In this document: piece by piece, positions 43,289 to 57,412 of the stretch
Numbering within the stretch: the stretch's first letter is position 1
Layout of the letters: each line of letters begins with the position of its first letter
Assembly: GCA_023150895.1 (NCBI GenBank)
Contig: JAKLJY010000041.1
Span: 1 to 61,681, forward strand
DNA length: 61,681 nt
Reading direction: 5' to 3'
DNA from: Myxococcota bacterium
GTDB lineage: Bacteria > Myxococcota_A > Bradymonadia > UBA7976 > UBA1532
Position numbers and translations under genes: made by a program
Notes under the pieces: model-generated
Seen by the model: the letters and a program-made list of their open reading frames with translations, nothing else
Databases searched by the model: none
What the model was told of the DNA's origin: nothing

Positions 43289-44734
43289 TCAGGGCACGAG
43301 CTCGAACATCGACTCGAGGCGGGCGTGCCCGCGCGTGTCGTTCGTGGGCGTCACGGTGACGCGCCCGTCGGCGAATCCGTCGCGTCGCAGCACGTACGTG
43401 AGGGCCCGTTGCCCTTGCGGGCGCTTGATCGTCAGGGGCGTGCGGCCGATCGGACGCCCGTTTTCGATCACCTGGGCGCCGGCCGGATCGCTCGTGATCG
43501 TGACCGCGACGAGCCGCACGGGGGTGGCGACCTGGGTCGGTGCGGCAGAAGGCGGGGCCGTCTCCGGCACGGCGGCCGTCGGCGGTGGCGGAGCCGTCTC
43601 CGGCGGGGCGGCCGTGGGCGGTGGCGTGGCGGTCGGTGCGGCCGTGGCGGCGGTCGTGGCCGGGGCCGCCGTGGCCGGGGCGGCCGTGGCCGCGACGGAC
43701 GCCGAATCGGAGGGCGAACGCCCCGAGCGCGTCACGAGGAACAGAACGAGCCCCACGAGCAGGGCGGCGCCACCGCCGATCAGCGCGGGCCGGCGCCAGG
43801 GGGGCAGGGCCCCCGGAGCTTCACCGGGCGCCCGGCCATCGAGGGCCGCGACGACGGCCTCCGCGTCCGGGAATCGCGCGTCGCGGTCTTTGGAGAGCAG
43901 GCGTTCGACCGTCGCGGCGAGGGCACGCGGCACTTGGGGCGCGCGCTTGCGCAGGGGCTCGGGCGCCTCGTGGGCCTGCTTGTACAGGATGGCCATCGGC
44001 GTCGGGCCGTCGAAGGGCGGATCGCCGGTCAGCATCTCGTAGGCGATGACGCCCAGGGAGTAGAGGTCCGCCCGCGCGTCGACGTTGTGGTCGTTGAGCA
44101 TCTCGGGCGCCATGTACTTGGGCGTGCCGAGGGCGGTCGAGGTCGTCTGCGTGTGCTCGCCGACGGCCTTGACGATGCCGAGATCCATGACGGTGATGCG
44201 GTCGTCCGGCCCCACGATGAGGTTGCCGGGCTTCAGATCGCGGTGCACGAGGCCGCCGCCGTGGAGGGCGGAGAGCGCACCGCAGACGTCCTTCAGGTAC
44301 TTCCGCGTCCGGTCCGGGTCCAGGGGGGCCTCTTGCTTCAGCACGCGCTGGAGCGTCCGGCCCTCCACGAACTTCATGACCATGTAGTAGACGCCCTCTT
44401 CGCGGCCGACCGCGTAGACGGGCACGACGCCCGGATGCTCGACGCGGGCCAGGGAGCGCGCCTCGCGCAGGAATCGGCTCAGCACGGTGGCGTCGGCGTC
44501 CTGGGCGCGCAGGGCCTTGATGGCGACGGGCCGACTCAGGGTCAGGTCGGTGCCGCGGTACACCACCCCCATGCCACCGCGCCCGGCCTCGACGTCGATC
44601 CGGTAGCGGTTCTCGAGGACCGTGCCCTTCTTGAACGGCGAGGGCGCCCCGTCTCCCTCGACGAGGTGGCCGCACTGAGGACAGGCGGGGGCGTCCGTGT
44701 CGATCTCGGCGGCGCAGGTCGGGCAGGAGCGGAT
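43289..44734 (-). CDS. Ser/Thr protein kinase with zinc ribbon and PEGA domain; non-canonical start proposed
   Basis: About 481 residues. A zinc ribbon (CPTC ... CPQC) starts the protein, followed by an active-looking kinase domain (about 44-300): glycine loop AGRGGMGVVYRG, VAIK Lys (PVAIKALR), HRDLKPGN, DLG, and MAPEML. Then come one membrane helix (GGGAALLVGLVLFLVT), an Ala/Pro/Thr stalk and a PEGA domain at the end. No ATG, GTG or TTG lies upstream in frame before a TGA. The first ATG (44572) falls inside the glycine loop. The upstream frame clearly codes for the zinc ribbon, so I propose an ATC start at 44734, with AGGGA seven bases before it. Other explanations are a frame error or an ATT start. 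Confidence 0.78.
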   Translation of the reverse strand: MRSCPTCAAEIDTDAPACPQCGHLVEGDGAPSPFKKGTVLENRYRIDVEAGRGGMGVVYRGTDLTLSRPVAIKALRAQDADATVLSRFLREARSLARVEHPGVVPVYAVGREEGVYYMVMKFVEGRTLQRVLKQEAPLDPDRTRKYLKDVCGALSALHGGGLVHRDLKPGNLIVGPDDRITVMDLGIVKAVGEHTQTTSTALGTPKYMAPEMLNDHNVDARADLYSLGVIAYEMLTGDPPFDGPTPMAILYKQAHEAPEPLRKRAPQVPRALAATVERLLSKDRDARFPDAEAVVAALDGRAPGEAPGALPPWRRPALIGGGAALLVGLVLFLVTRSGRSPSDSASVAATAAPATAAPATTAATAAPTATPPPTAAPPETAPPPPTAAVPETAPPSAAPTQVATPVRLVAVTITSDPAGAQVIENGRPIGRTPLTIKRPQGQRALTYVLRRDGFADGRVTVTPTNDTRGHARLESMFELVP

Positions 44735-44770
44735 GGCGGTTTCCCTGTGACGAAAACGCGATGACGCCGC

Positions 44771-45940
44771 ATGATAGCACCACTTCGGATGGCGACCTCC
44801 AATTCACTCAGCGCCCATGCCTGTCCCCGCTGCGGCGCCACCGTCGCCGGGGACGCCACGCACTGCGGCACCTGCGGACAGCACCAGCCGGCCCCGGACG
44901 AGGCGCCGGAGGCCTGGCTCGGCCGGGTCATCGACCGAAAGTACGAGCTCGTCTCGGTGCTCGGCGTCGGCGGCATGGGCATGGTCTTCAAGGCCCGACG
45001 GGTCCTGGTCGGCGACGAGGTCGCGCTGAAGGTCCTCTTCCCGCGTTTCCTCGACAGCCCGCTCCAGCGCCGTCTCTTCCAGGACGAGGCCCGTGCCGCG
45101 GCGCGCCTGAACCACCCCAACGTCGTCACGGTCTTCGACGCGTCCATCGCCGCCAGCACCGACGTCGCGTACATCGCGATGGAGTTGCTCGCGGGGCATA
45201 CGCTCAAGGCGTTGCTCAAGGCGCGGGCGCCCATGCCGCCGGCCGACGTGCTCCCGATCATGATCCAGATCTGCGACGGTCTGGCGGCGGCGCACGCCAT
45301 GCAGGTGATCCACCGCGACCTGAAGCCCGACAACGTGTTCCTCGAGGCGCTGCCCAACGGGTCGTCCCGGGTCAAACTCGTCGACTTCGGGATCGCCGCC
45401 ATGCTCGACGCCGACCCCCGGGACGAACAGCGGCGGCTACTCGGGACGCTGCGCTACATGGCGCCGGAGCAGGCCCGCAACGAACCGGCGGACGCCCGTG
45501 CCGATCTGTATGCCCTCGGCGTGGTGCTCTACGAGAGCCTCACCCGCAAGCGAGCGACGGGCAAGACGATCACCGCGGTCATCAACGATCCGGTCGTGCC
45601 GCCGAACACCTACCTCGACGAGACCCGCAGACTGGCGCCCCCGCTGGAGGCGTTGCTGATGGCGTTGCTCGCCAAGTCGCCGGCGGACCGCCCGGCCTCG
45701 GCCCTCGAGGTCCGGGCGACCCTGCAGTCGCTGCAAGCGGCGCTGGCAGACGCGGAGGCGCCCGCACAAGGGGCCGCGCCCGCGGAGCCCGCTGCCGCGG
45801 AGGGGACACCCGCGGTTCCCCTCGCGCCGTCGTCGCCGCAGACGGCCACCGCCGGGTCGCCCCCGCGCCGCATCTTCATCGCCGGGCTGGTCCTCGCGGT
45901 GCTGATCGGGGCCCTGGCCGCGCTCCTCTTCGGCCGGTAA
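44771..45940 (+). CDS. Active Ser/Thr protein kinase with zinc ribbon and tail anchor
   Basis: 389 residues. The zinc ribbon is at about 18-35 (CPRC ... CGTC). The kinase domain (about 60-320) keeps all catalytic positions: [39 protein letters not shown] and YMAPEQA. A low-complexity Ala/Pro/Glu stretch leads to one C-terminal membrane helix ([20 protein letters not shown]). ATG 44771 or ATG 44789 could start it; neither has a clear ribosome site. It is divergent from the PEGA kinase, with only 36 bases between the proposed starts, and is followed by a methyltransferase gene 4 bases later. Confidence 0.92.
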   Translation: MIAPLRMATSNSLSAHACPRCGATVAGDATHCGTCGQHQPAPDEAPEAWLGRVIDRKYELVSVLGVGGMGMVFKARRVLVGDEVALKVLFPRFLDSPLQRRLFQDEARAAARLNHPNVVTVFDASIAASTDVAYIAMELLAGHTLKALLKARAPMPPADVLPIMIQICDGLAAAHAMQVIHRDLKPDNVFLEALPNGSSRVKLVDFGIAAMLDADPRDEQRRLLGTLRYMAPEQARNEPADARADLYALGVVLYESLTRKRATGKTITAVINDPVVPPNTYLDETRRLAPPLEALLMALLAKSPADRPASALEVRATLQSLQAALADAEAPAQGAAPAEPAAAEGTPAVPLAPSSPQTATAGSPPRRIFIAGLVLAVLIGALAALLFGR

Positions 45941-45944
45941 GGCG

Positions 45945-46694
45945 GTGAGCGTGCTCCCGGCGATCCGTGCTGCGCCGGGCGACGTCGTGGTCGTCCTGTG
46001 CCATCCGGCGGATCCCCGCAACGTCGGCGCGGCCATCCGGGCGGTGGCGAACTTCGAACTCGGGGGCCTGCGCCTGGTGGCGGAGGATCACGCCGTTTTC
46101 CCCCACGAGGCGCTCCATGCGTTCTCGGCGACCGCCCTCGACCACGTCCGGCTGAGCCGGCACGCGACCCTCGCCCTCGCGCTGGCCGACGTGGCGTTCG
46201 CCGTGGGGACGAGCCGCCGCCACCACGGCGAGGACGCCCCGCTCCACTGGCCCGCGGCCGGACTCGCCTTGCGCCTCGCCGGGCGGGGGCGGGTGGCGCT
46301 CGTCTTCGGACACGAACGAAACGGCCTCTCGCGGGACGAACTCGATGCCTGCGACGCCGTGGTCTCGATCCCCACCGGCGAGGCTTTCGCGTCCCTGAAT
46401 CTCGGGCATGCCGTCGCCTGCCTCGGCTACGAGCTGACGCGGCCCGACACGTCCACCTGGGTCCGCCCGCGACCCCGGACGGCGACCTCGGCGACGACGG
46501 CTGCGCGGGTGGCCCTCTTTCGCGAGCTCGAGGCGACGTGTGAGCGCCTGGGGTACCCTCCGGGCCGCAGCGGGAAGGCGTTTGCGCGTCGGCTCCGGCG
46601 CCTGCTCACCCGAGCCGAGGCGAGCCCGGCCGAGCTGGCGCTCGTGGCGGGCCTCGTGCGAGAGCTCGAGCGACGGGGCGGCCGGGAGCCCTGA
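45945..46694 (+). CDS. TrmJ/SpoU-family RNA 2'-O-methyltransferase
   Basis: 249 residues. SPOUT motif 1 reads HPADPRNVGAAIRAVANF, motif 2 LVFGHERNGLSRDELDAC, and motif 3 IPTGEAFASLNLGHAVACLGYE. This order and the length match TrmJ, which methylates the ribose at tRNA position 32. The C-terminal 80 residues are a helical Arg-rich region. The exact site is not certain from sequence. GTG 45945 begins 4 bases after the kinase stop, so they are co-transcribed. Confidence 0.85.
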   Translation: MSVLPAIRAAPGDVVVVLCHPADPRNVGAAIRAVANFELGGLRLVAEDHAVFPHEALHAFSATALDHVRLSRHATLALALADVAFAVGTSRRHHGEDAPLHWPAAGLALRLAGRGRVALVFGHERNGLSRDELDACDAVVSIPTGEAFASLNLGHAVACLGYELTRPDTSTWVRPRPRTATSATTAARVALFRELEATCERLGYPPGRSGKAFARRLRRLLTRAEASPAELALVAGLVRELERRGGREP

Positions 46695-46719
46695 CGCGGC
46701 CCCCCGGCGGGGCGTTGGG

Positions 46720-47811
46720 TCAGCGCGCCTCGAACCGGACGTGGTCGATGTACCAGCCCGGCGGCGAGAGCGCCTGCGATTCGAAGGGGTCCGTCGTTTC
46801 TGCGCTGACGCCCGTGGCGAACGCGAACCGGAGCCGGAACCGGCCGGCGGCGTCGGCGCCGAGGGCCATTCGGGCGGTCTCCCACCCGCCGCTTTCGCCG
46901 ACGAAGCCCGGGGCCCCGTCGACGTGGAAACTGAACGGATCGATGCACTCGTACCCGAAACCGAGGCTCGGCTGCGGGTGAATGACCCCGGGATAGTCCC
47001 CCGGCGCGGCGATCTCCCAGGTGCGGTCGTCCGTCGACAGCTCGACCGTTCCGCCGTCGAAGTACTCCTCGAACAGATCCGCACCGAGCCAGAAGGCGTA
47101 CCAGTGCTCGAAAACGAGCACGATGCGGCGCCCGGCGCAGGCGCCGAGGTCGATCGGGGGGGACACCAGCGCGGCTCGCTGACACTGCGTCAGGTTGTCG
47201 TCGAGGTCCGTCGCCCAGCAGCGCTGCCCTTCCGCGCACGCCCCGGGGCCGCTGGACGCTCGACCGTGCTCCCACGGATCGAGGGGCCAGCCGGGGGCAT
47301 CGACGCCGTCGGAGATCTCGTGGGTGAACCCGTCCGGACCGGCCTCGAACGTGAACGTCGCGGCCTGGAGCGCGGCTTCGCAGTCGTCGTCGGGGGGCGG
47401 CGGCACGGCCGCGTCCGGGCGAGGCGGCGGGGCCTCGGCGTCCGGTCGGGGGGGGCGCTCGGCATCCGGGCGCGGCTCGTCGGCATCGGGGGACTGCCCG
47501 TCGGGGGTGGCCCCGGCGTCCGATGGAGGGGGCAGCGTGCCGTCGATGAAGCGCAGCGCGTCGGTGTCGGCGGGGGGGGGCTCGGCGTCGTCCGTCGGGC
47601 TCGGCGGCGGGCGGGGCACGTCCTCGAGCTCGATGACGTTGCGATCGCGGGTGTTGACGTAGGGCGCGGCGTCGACCGGAGCCGCACCCCCACCCGTCCC
47701 GTCGTCACAGGCGGCGGCGACGAACCCGGCGGCGACGGCGCAAAGCACGCGTCGACGACGCGGGGTGCCGGCGTCGATGCGGCGCGGGATCGTGGGCGGG
47801 CATTTCCTCAT
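46720..47811 (-). CDS. Secreted lipoprotein with a beta-sandwich (MAM-like) C-terminal domain
   Basis: 363 residues. An Arg-rich start precedes a lipoprotein-like signal (VLCAVAAGFVAAACDDG), then about 110 residues of Pro/Asp/Ala linker (SPTDDAEPPPADTD and PDA repeats). The C-terminal 220 residues look like a jelly-roll domain (FTFEAGPDGFTHEISDG, VFEHWYAFWLGADL, PPGWYIDHVRFEA), as in MAM or immune-inhibitor-A-type ectodomains. No catalytic motif is seen. The ATG at 47811 is chosen because it begins the lipoprotein signal; the same frame is open far upstream on the opposite side of the giant gene, but that part is a shadow. It is divergent from the second giant lipoprotein gene. Confidence 0.75.
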   Translation of the reverse strand: MRKCPPTIPRRIDAGTPRRRRVLCAVAAGFVAAACDDGTGGGAAPVDAAPYVNTRDRNVIELEDVPRPPPSPTDDAEPPPADTDALRFIDGTLPPPSDAGATPDGQSPDADEPRPDAERPPRPDAEAPPPRPDAAVPPPPDDDCEAALQAATFTFEAGPDGFTHEISDGVDAPGWPLDPWEHGRASSGPGACAEGQRCWATDLDDNLTQCQRAALVSPPIDLGACAGRRIVLVFEHWYAFWLGADLFEEYFDGGTVELSTDDRTWEIAAPGDYPGVIHPQPSLGFGYECIDPFSFHVDGAPGFVGESGGWETARMALGADAAGRFRLRFAFATGVSAETTDPFESQALSPPGWYIDHVRFEAR

Positions 47812-47892
47812 GGGCGAGCAGCGTAGGCGGGCCGGGGGGGCGCTGCCAAGGGCGCGTTTGCATCGCGGGCGCCGACGGCATAGGGTGCGGCG

Positions 47893-47918
47893 GCGAGCGC
47901 GTACGCGTACGCGCTCGC
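47893..47918. promoter_or_regulatory. Perfect 26-bp palindrome in a divergent promoter region
   Basis: The half-site GCGAGCGCGTACG is followed at once by its exact reverse complement, so the 26 bases read the same on both strands. It lies 82 bases upstream of the minus-strand lipoprotein start and 65 bases upstream of the giant gene start. A dimeric repressor or activator could bind here; as RNA it would make a strong hairpin. The bases are alternating-purine/pyrimidine-rich (CGCGTACGCGTACGCG), so Z-DNA is also possible. Confidence 0.5.
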
Positions 47919-47939
47919 GCTCCCGCTCGACGTTTTCGT

Positions 47940-47960
47940 TTCGCACTTCGCATTTCGCAC
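47940..47960 (+). repeat. Three tandem 7-bp repeats upstream of the second giant gene
   Basis: TTCGCAC, TTCGCAT and TTCGCAC run head to tail, 23 bases before the ATG at 47983. They end 12 bases before a strong GGAGG ribosome site. They may be a protein-binding or translation-control site; role unknown. Confidence 0.5.
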
Positions 47961-47982
47961 TCTCCGGATCCTGGAGGCCACG

Positions 47983-54321
<6,339 letters not shown>

Positions 54322-54331
54322 GTCGAGCACG

Positions 54332-55714
54332 GTGAGTACGACCCGGACGTTCGATGCACTCGTCGTCGGGGCGGGCTCGGCGGGGGCCGCGGCCGCCGCA
54401 CGACTGGCGCGCCATGGCCTGCGCACGGCGCTCCTCGACGCGCGCCCCTTCGCCGACGCCGGCGCGCGCTGGATCAACTACGTTCCGCGCTGGATGTTCG
54501 AGGCTGCGGACGTCGCACCGCCCGTCGCCCCCGAGCGGCGGGGCGTGCCGGCCCCGATGACGGTCACGGTGGGGGGCGCACGGGTCACGGTGCCGGAAAA
54601 CCCGTGTCTCGCCGTGGACATGCGCGCGCTCGTGGCGCGCCTGCAGGCGGGGGCGGCCGCCGCGGGGGTGACGGGCTTCGAGCGGGTGCACGTCCATCGC
54701 GTCGGACTCGTCGCGGGGCGTCCCGTCGAGCTCGAGACGGACGCCGGACTCTTGCGCGCCGCGCTCTTCGTGGACGCCAGTGGCCTCAATGGCGTGCTGC
54801 GGCGCCGGGTGCCGCGTCTGGCGGCGGACTGTCCCACCGTCGACCGGACCCACTTGTGCAGCGCCGCGCAGGAGGTCCGGGCCGTGCGGGATCGGGAGGC
54901 GGCGGCCGCATGGCAGGCCCATCACGGGCTCGCACCCGACGAGATCCTCAGCGCGCCGGGGGTCGCCGGCGGGTATTCGGTCATCAACCTCAGCGTCGAT
55001 GCGCACCTGTCGGAGGTCGACCTTCTGACCGGGTGCATCGTCGGTGACGGGTTCACGGGCGGGGCGTTGATCGACCGTGCCGTCCGGGAGCACGCCTGGA
55101 TCGGTGAGCGCCTCTTCGGCGGCAGCGGGACGATCCCCTTGCGCCGCCCGTACGACCGCCTCACCGCCCCCGGTGTTGCGCTGATCGGCAACGCCGCGTG
55201 TCAGGTGTTTCCGGCCCATGGCAGCGGGGTGGGCATCGGGCTCGTCGCCGCGCGCGAGCTCGCGGACGCGGTGGGTGCGACCGGAGCAGGCGGGGGCGGG
55301 GGTGATCCGGGCGACGAACGTCGGTTGTGGGCGTGGCAGGCGGCGTTTCATCGCCGGCACGGCGCCGTGTTGGCGGCCTACGATCTGTTTCGGCGGCTCA
55401 CCCAGTCGCTCGATGCGGCCGACTTCGGGCGCATGCTGCGCGCGGGCCTCGTGAACCCGCGACAGATGGCCCTGGGGTTGTTGCAGGCCCTGCCGGAGAT
55501 CGGGCCGTCCGAGGTGCTGGGGTTTTTGGGGGCGGCGCGGTTGCATCCGAGCCTCGCCGGACGCGCGGCCGCCGCGCTCGCCGGGATGCCCGCGCTCATC
55601 GCCCTGTACCGAGCGCACCCGGAGCGACCGGGCCCGCGTGCGCTCGCGCTGTGGTCTCGAGCGGTGGCCCGCCTCTGTCGTGAGCGCCCGGACGTCGGGG
55701 GGCGGGCCGCATGA
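54332..55714 (+). CDS. FAD-dependent oxidoreductase (geranylgeranyl reductase/halogenase-like fold)
   Basis: 460 residues. The N-terminal FAD motif is ALVVGAGSAGAAAAARLARHG. A middle segment reads LFVDASGLNGVLRRRVP, and the second FAD contact is GVALIGNAACQVFPAHGSGVGIG, where the usual G-D is G-N. These match the flavin monooxygenase/reductase superfamily that includes geranylgeranyl reductases and flavin halogenases. A Trp halogenase motif (WxWxIP) is not seen. Substrate unknown. The GTG at 54332 lies 10 bases after the giant gene stop. It is coupled to the next small gene. Confidence 0.8.
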   Translation: MSTTRTFDALVVGAGSAGAAAAARLARHGLRTALLDARPFADAGARWINYVPRWMFEAADVAPPVAPERRGVPAPMTVTVGGARVTVPENPCLAVDMRALVARLQAGAAAAGVTGFERVHVHRVGLVAGRPVELETDAGLLRAALFVDASGLNGVLRRRVPRLAADCPTVDRTHLCSAAQEVRAVRDREAAAAWQAHHGLAPDEILSAPGVAGGYSVINLSVDAHLSEVDLLTGCIVGDGFTGGALIDRAVREHAWIGERLFGGSGTIPLRRPYDRLTAPGVALIGNAACQVFPAHGSGVGIGLVAARELADAVGATGAGGGGGDPGDERRLWAWQAAFHRRHGAVLAAYDLFRRLTQSLDAADFGRMLRAGLVNPRQMALGLLQALPEIGPSEVLGFLGAARLHPSLAGRAAAALAGMPALIALYRAHPERPGPRALALWSRAVARLCRERPDVGGRAA

Positions 55715-55956
55715 CTCGCCTGCCGCGCCGCGGGGCCTTCGACACACTGCCGGACGCGCGGGACGGCCTGACGCGGGTCGAACGCGTGGTGCTCTACACG
55801 CTCGCCGAGATGGAGCGCGAACTCGGGGGGCGCCGAGGCTCGACGGCGATGCTCTACGGTCGCGTTCTCGAGCGCATCGACATCAGCATCGACGAGCTCA
55901 ACGCGGTGCTCGTTCGCATGGGGGCAGGCGATCCCCGCGGTCGACGGGACGACTGA
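55711..55956 (+). CDS. Small hypothetical protein coupled to the FAD oxidoreductase
   Basis: 81 residues. The ATG overlaps the oxidoreductase stop by four bases (ATGA), which argues for a real coupled gene. It has two or three predicted helices (ERVVLYTLAEMERELGG, LYGRVLERIDISIDELNAVL), is rich in Arg and Asp/Glu, and has no Cys, signal or membrane segment. It may act as a helper or subunit of the oxidoreductase; this rests only on position. Confidence 0.6.
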   Translation: MTRLPRRGAFDTLPDARDGLTRVERVVLYTLAEMERELGGRRGSTAMLYGRVLERIDISIDELNAVLVRMGAGDPRGRRDD

Positions 55957-55984
55957 CCCCCGAGTCGGGCGGTGCGATTTGCCT

Positions 55985-57412
55985 TCAGCCGTCGCGGTGG
56001 GCCCGCCAGTGAAAGAGAACACAGGTCGCAGCCGCGGCCACGTTGAGGCTGTCGATGACACCCCACTGCGGAATCTCGACCAGGAGATCGGCCGCGTGAC
56101 GCAGCGCCGTCGGCACGCCCTCGTCCTCGGCGCCGAGCACGAACAACGGCCGCGGCGGATAGACCGCGCGGTGATAGGGGACACTGACGGGGGTCTGTTG
56201 CACGGCGACGAGCTGCCGGCCGGTCTCTCGCGCGCACCGGACGAGCGCCGCCGCATCGGGGAGGGGCGTGACGGGGAGGACGTTCTCCGTTCCGCGCGCC
56301 GGGCTGCGCAGCATCTCGCCCCGGCCGACGAGATAGACACAGGCGAGGCCGGCCGCCTCGGCGCTGCGGACGGCGACGCCCAGATTCACGTCGAAGCGGG
56401 TATGGCAGAGCGCGAGCGCGGCGTCGACCCGCGGCGGGGCACTCACGGCATCATCGGGGCGCAGACCGTAGGGGGGGCGGGCCGAGGGGGCGGCGAGCCG
56501 GGCGTGCGGTTGCGTCCGGGCGAGTGTCGTTTCGGCGCTGAACAGACCCGCGCGGTTCGCGGCCGCCAACCATGCGACGGCCGACGCGGGATCGGCCGTG
56601 AGGACGTCGAGCGCCGCGTCCCCGGCCGGCAGGTGGCGCGCGGCCGCCGCACGCACCTCGGGATCGGCGTCCCGGGCCCAGGCCGGATCGCAGCGCCCCC
56701 CGCGGGCCGCCGACCAGATCAGGGCCCGCCGACGTGCGGCGTCCGGAGCGGCGTGCAGCAGCGCTTCGAACACGCCGACAGGCAGCGCCGCGGCGTCGAG
56801 GTGATCGAGCGCGGCGGCGTCCCCCTCGGTGGCCGCCGACACCACCCACGCGGCCGAAGGCTCGGCGCGCGCCTGGAGCCGGCGGAGGGCCGGGAGGGCC
56901 GCGCCGTGCTGGACGAACGCCCGCTCGAGGGTCGTCACGGGGGGAAGCCAGTCGCGCTCGACCAGGGCGTCGAGGGCGGCACCGGCCACGCCGGCGTCGG
57001 GATCGGTCAGGGCGGCCGTCAGCGCGTCGCGGGGGGCGGCCGGTGTGGCGGCGGCCCGCCGGACCCGCGGGCTGGCGTGTCCGAGCAGAGCTGCGAGGGC
57101 GGGCTCGCCCTGCGGCGACAGCAGCGCCAGCAAGCGCACGGCGGCGGCTCGGTGACGGTCTGCCGTGGCGGGGTCGGCGATGAGCACCAGCAGGACCGGA
57201 CGGACGCGCGCTGGTTTGCATTCACCGAGCAGACGCCCCGCCCGCCGTCGAGTGATGCGATCCGGTGCGTCGAGCTGCCGCGCGAGCTCGGCGAGGACGG
57301 CGGGCTCGCTCCGGGCGGCGAGCCGGGCGCGAGCGCCGTCGCGCGCGATGGGATCGGGGTGCGAGAGGGCCGTCTCGAGCTCGACGGCCTGCTCCGGGGT
57401 CGGCGTGTTCAC
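55985..57412 (-). CDS. HEAT-repeat/TrmH-family (SPOUT) methyltransferase fusion
   Basis: 475 residues. The first 320 are Ala/Arg/Leu-rich helical pairs of HEAT type (ARDGARARLAARSEPAVLAE, VRRAAATPAAPRDALTAAL). The last 150 form a SPOUT/TrmH domain: ALCHTRFDVNLGVAVRSAEA (motif 1), LFVLGAEDEGVPTAL (motif 2) and SLNVAAAATCVLFHW (motif 3). It lacks the usual N-terminal L30e-type RNA-binding domain of SpoU enzymes, and the HEAT array may replace it. GTG 57412 overlaps the NupC stop by four bases. It is the last gene of the nucleoside operon. Target RNA unknown. Confidence 0.82.
   Translation of the reverse strand: MNTPTPEQAVELETALSHPDPIARDGARARLAARSEPAVLAELARQLDAPDRITRRRAGRLLGECKPARVRPVLLVLIADPATADRHRAAAVRLLALLSPQGEPALAALLGHASPRVRRAAATPAAPRDALTAALTDPDAGVAGAALDALVERDWLPPVTTLERAFVQHGAALPALRRLQARAEPSAAWVVSAATEGDAAALDHLDAAALPVGVFEALLHAAPDAARRRALIWSAARGGRCDPAWARDADPEVRAAAARHLPAGDAALDVLTADPASAVAWLAAANRAGLFSAETTLARTQPHARLAAPSARPPYGLRPDDAVSAPPRVDAALALCHTRFDVNLGVAVRSAEAAGLACVYLVGRGEMLRSPARGTENVLPVTPLPDAAALVRCARETGRQLVAVQQTPVSVPYHRAVYPPRPLFVLGAEDEGVPTALRHAADLLVEIPQWGVIDSLNVAAAATCVLFHWRAHRDG

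Noticed and set aside
55957-55984. Terminator between the small coupled gene and the HEAT-SPOUT gene
   Set aside because: CCCGAGTCGGG is symmetrical but the loop is too tight for a stable hairpin, and no T tract is present.
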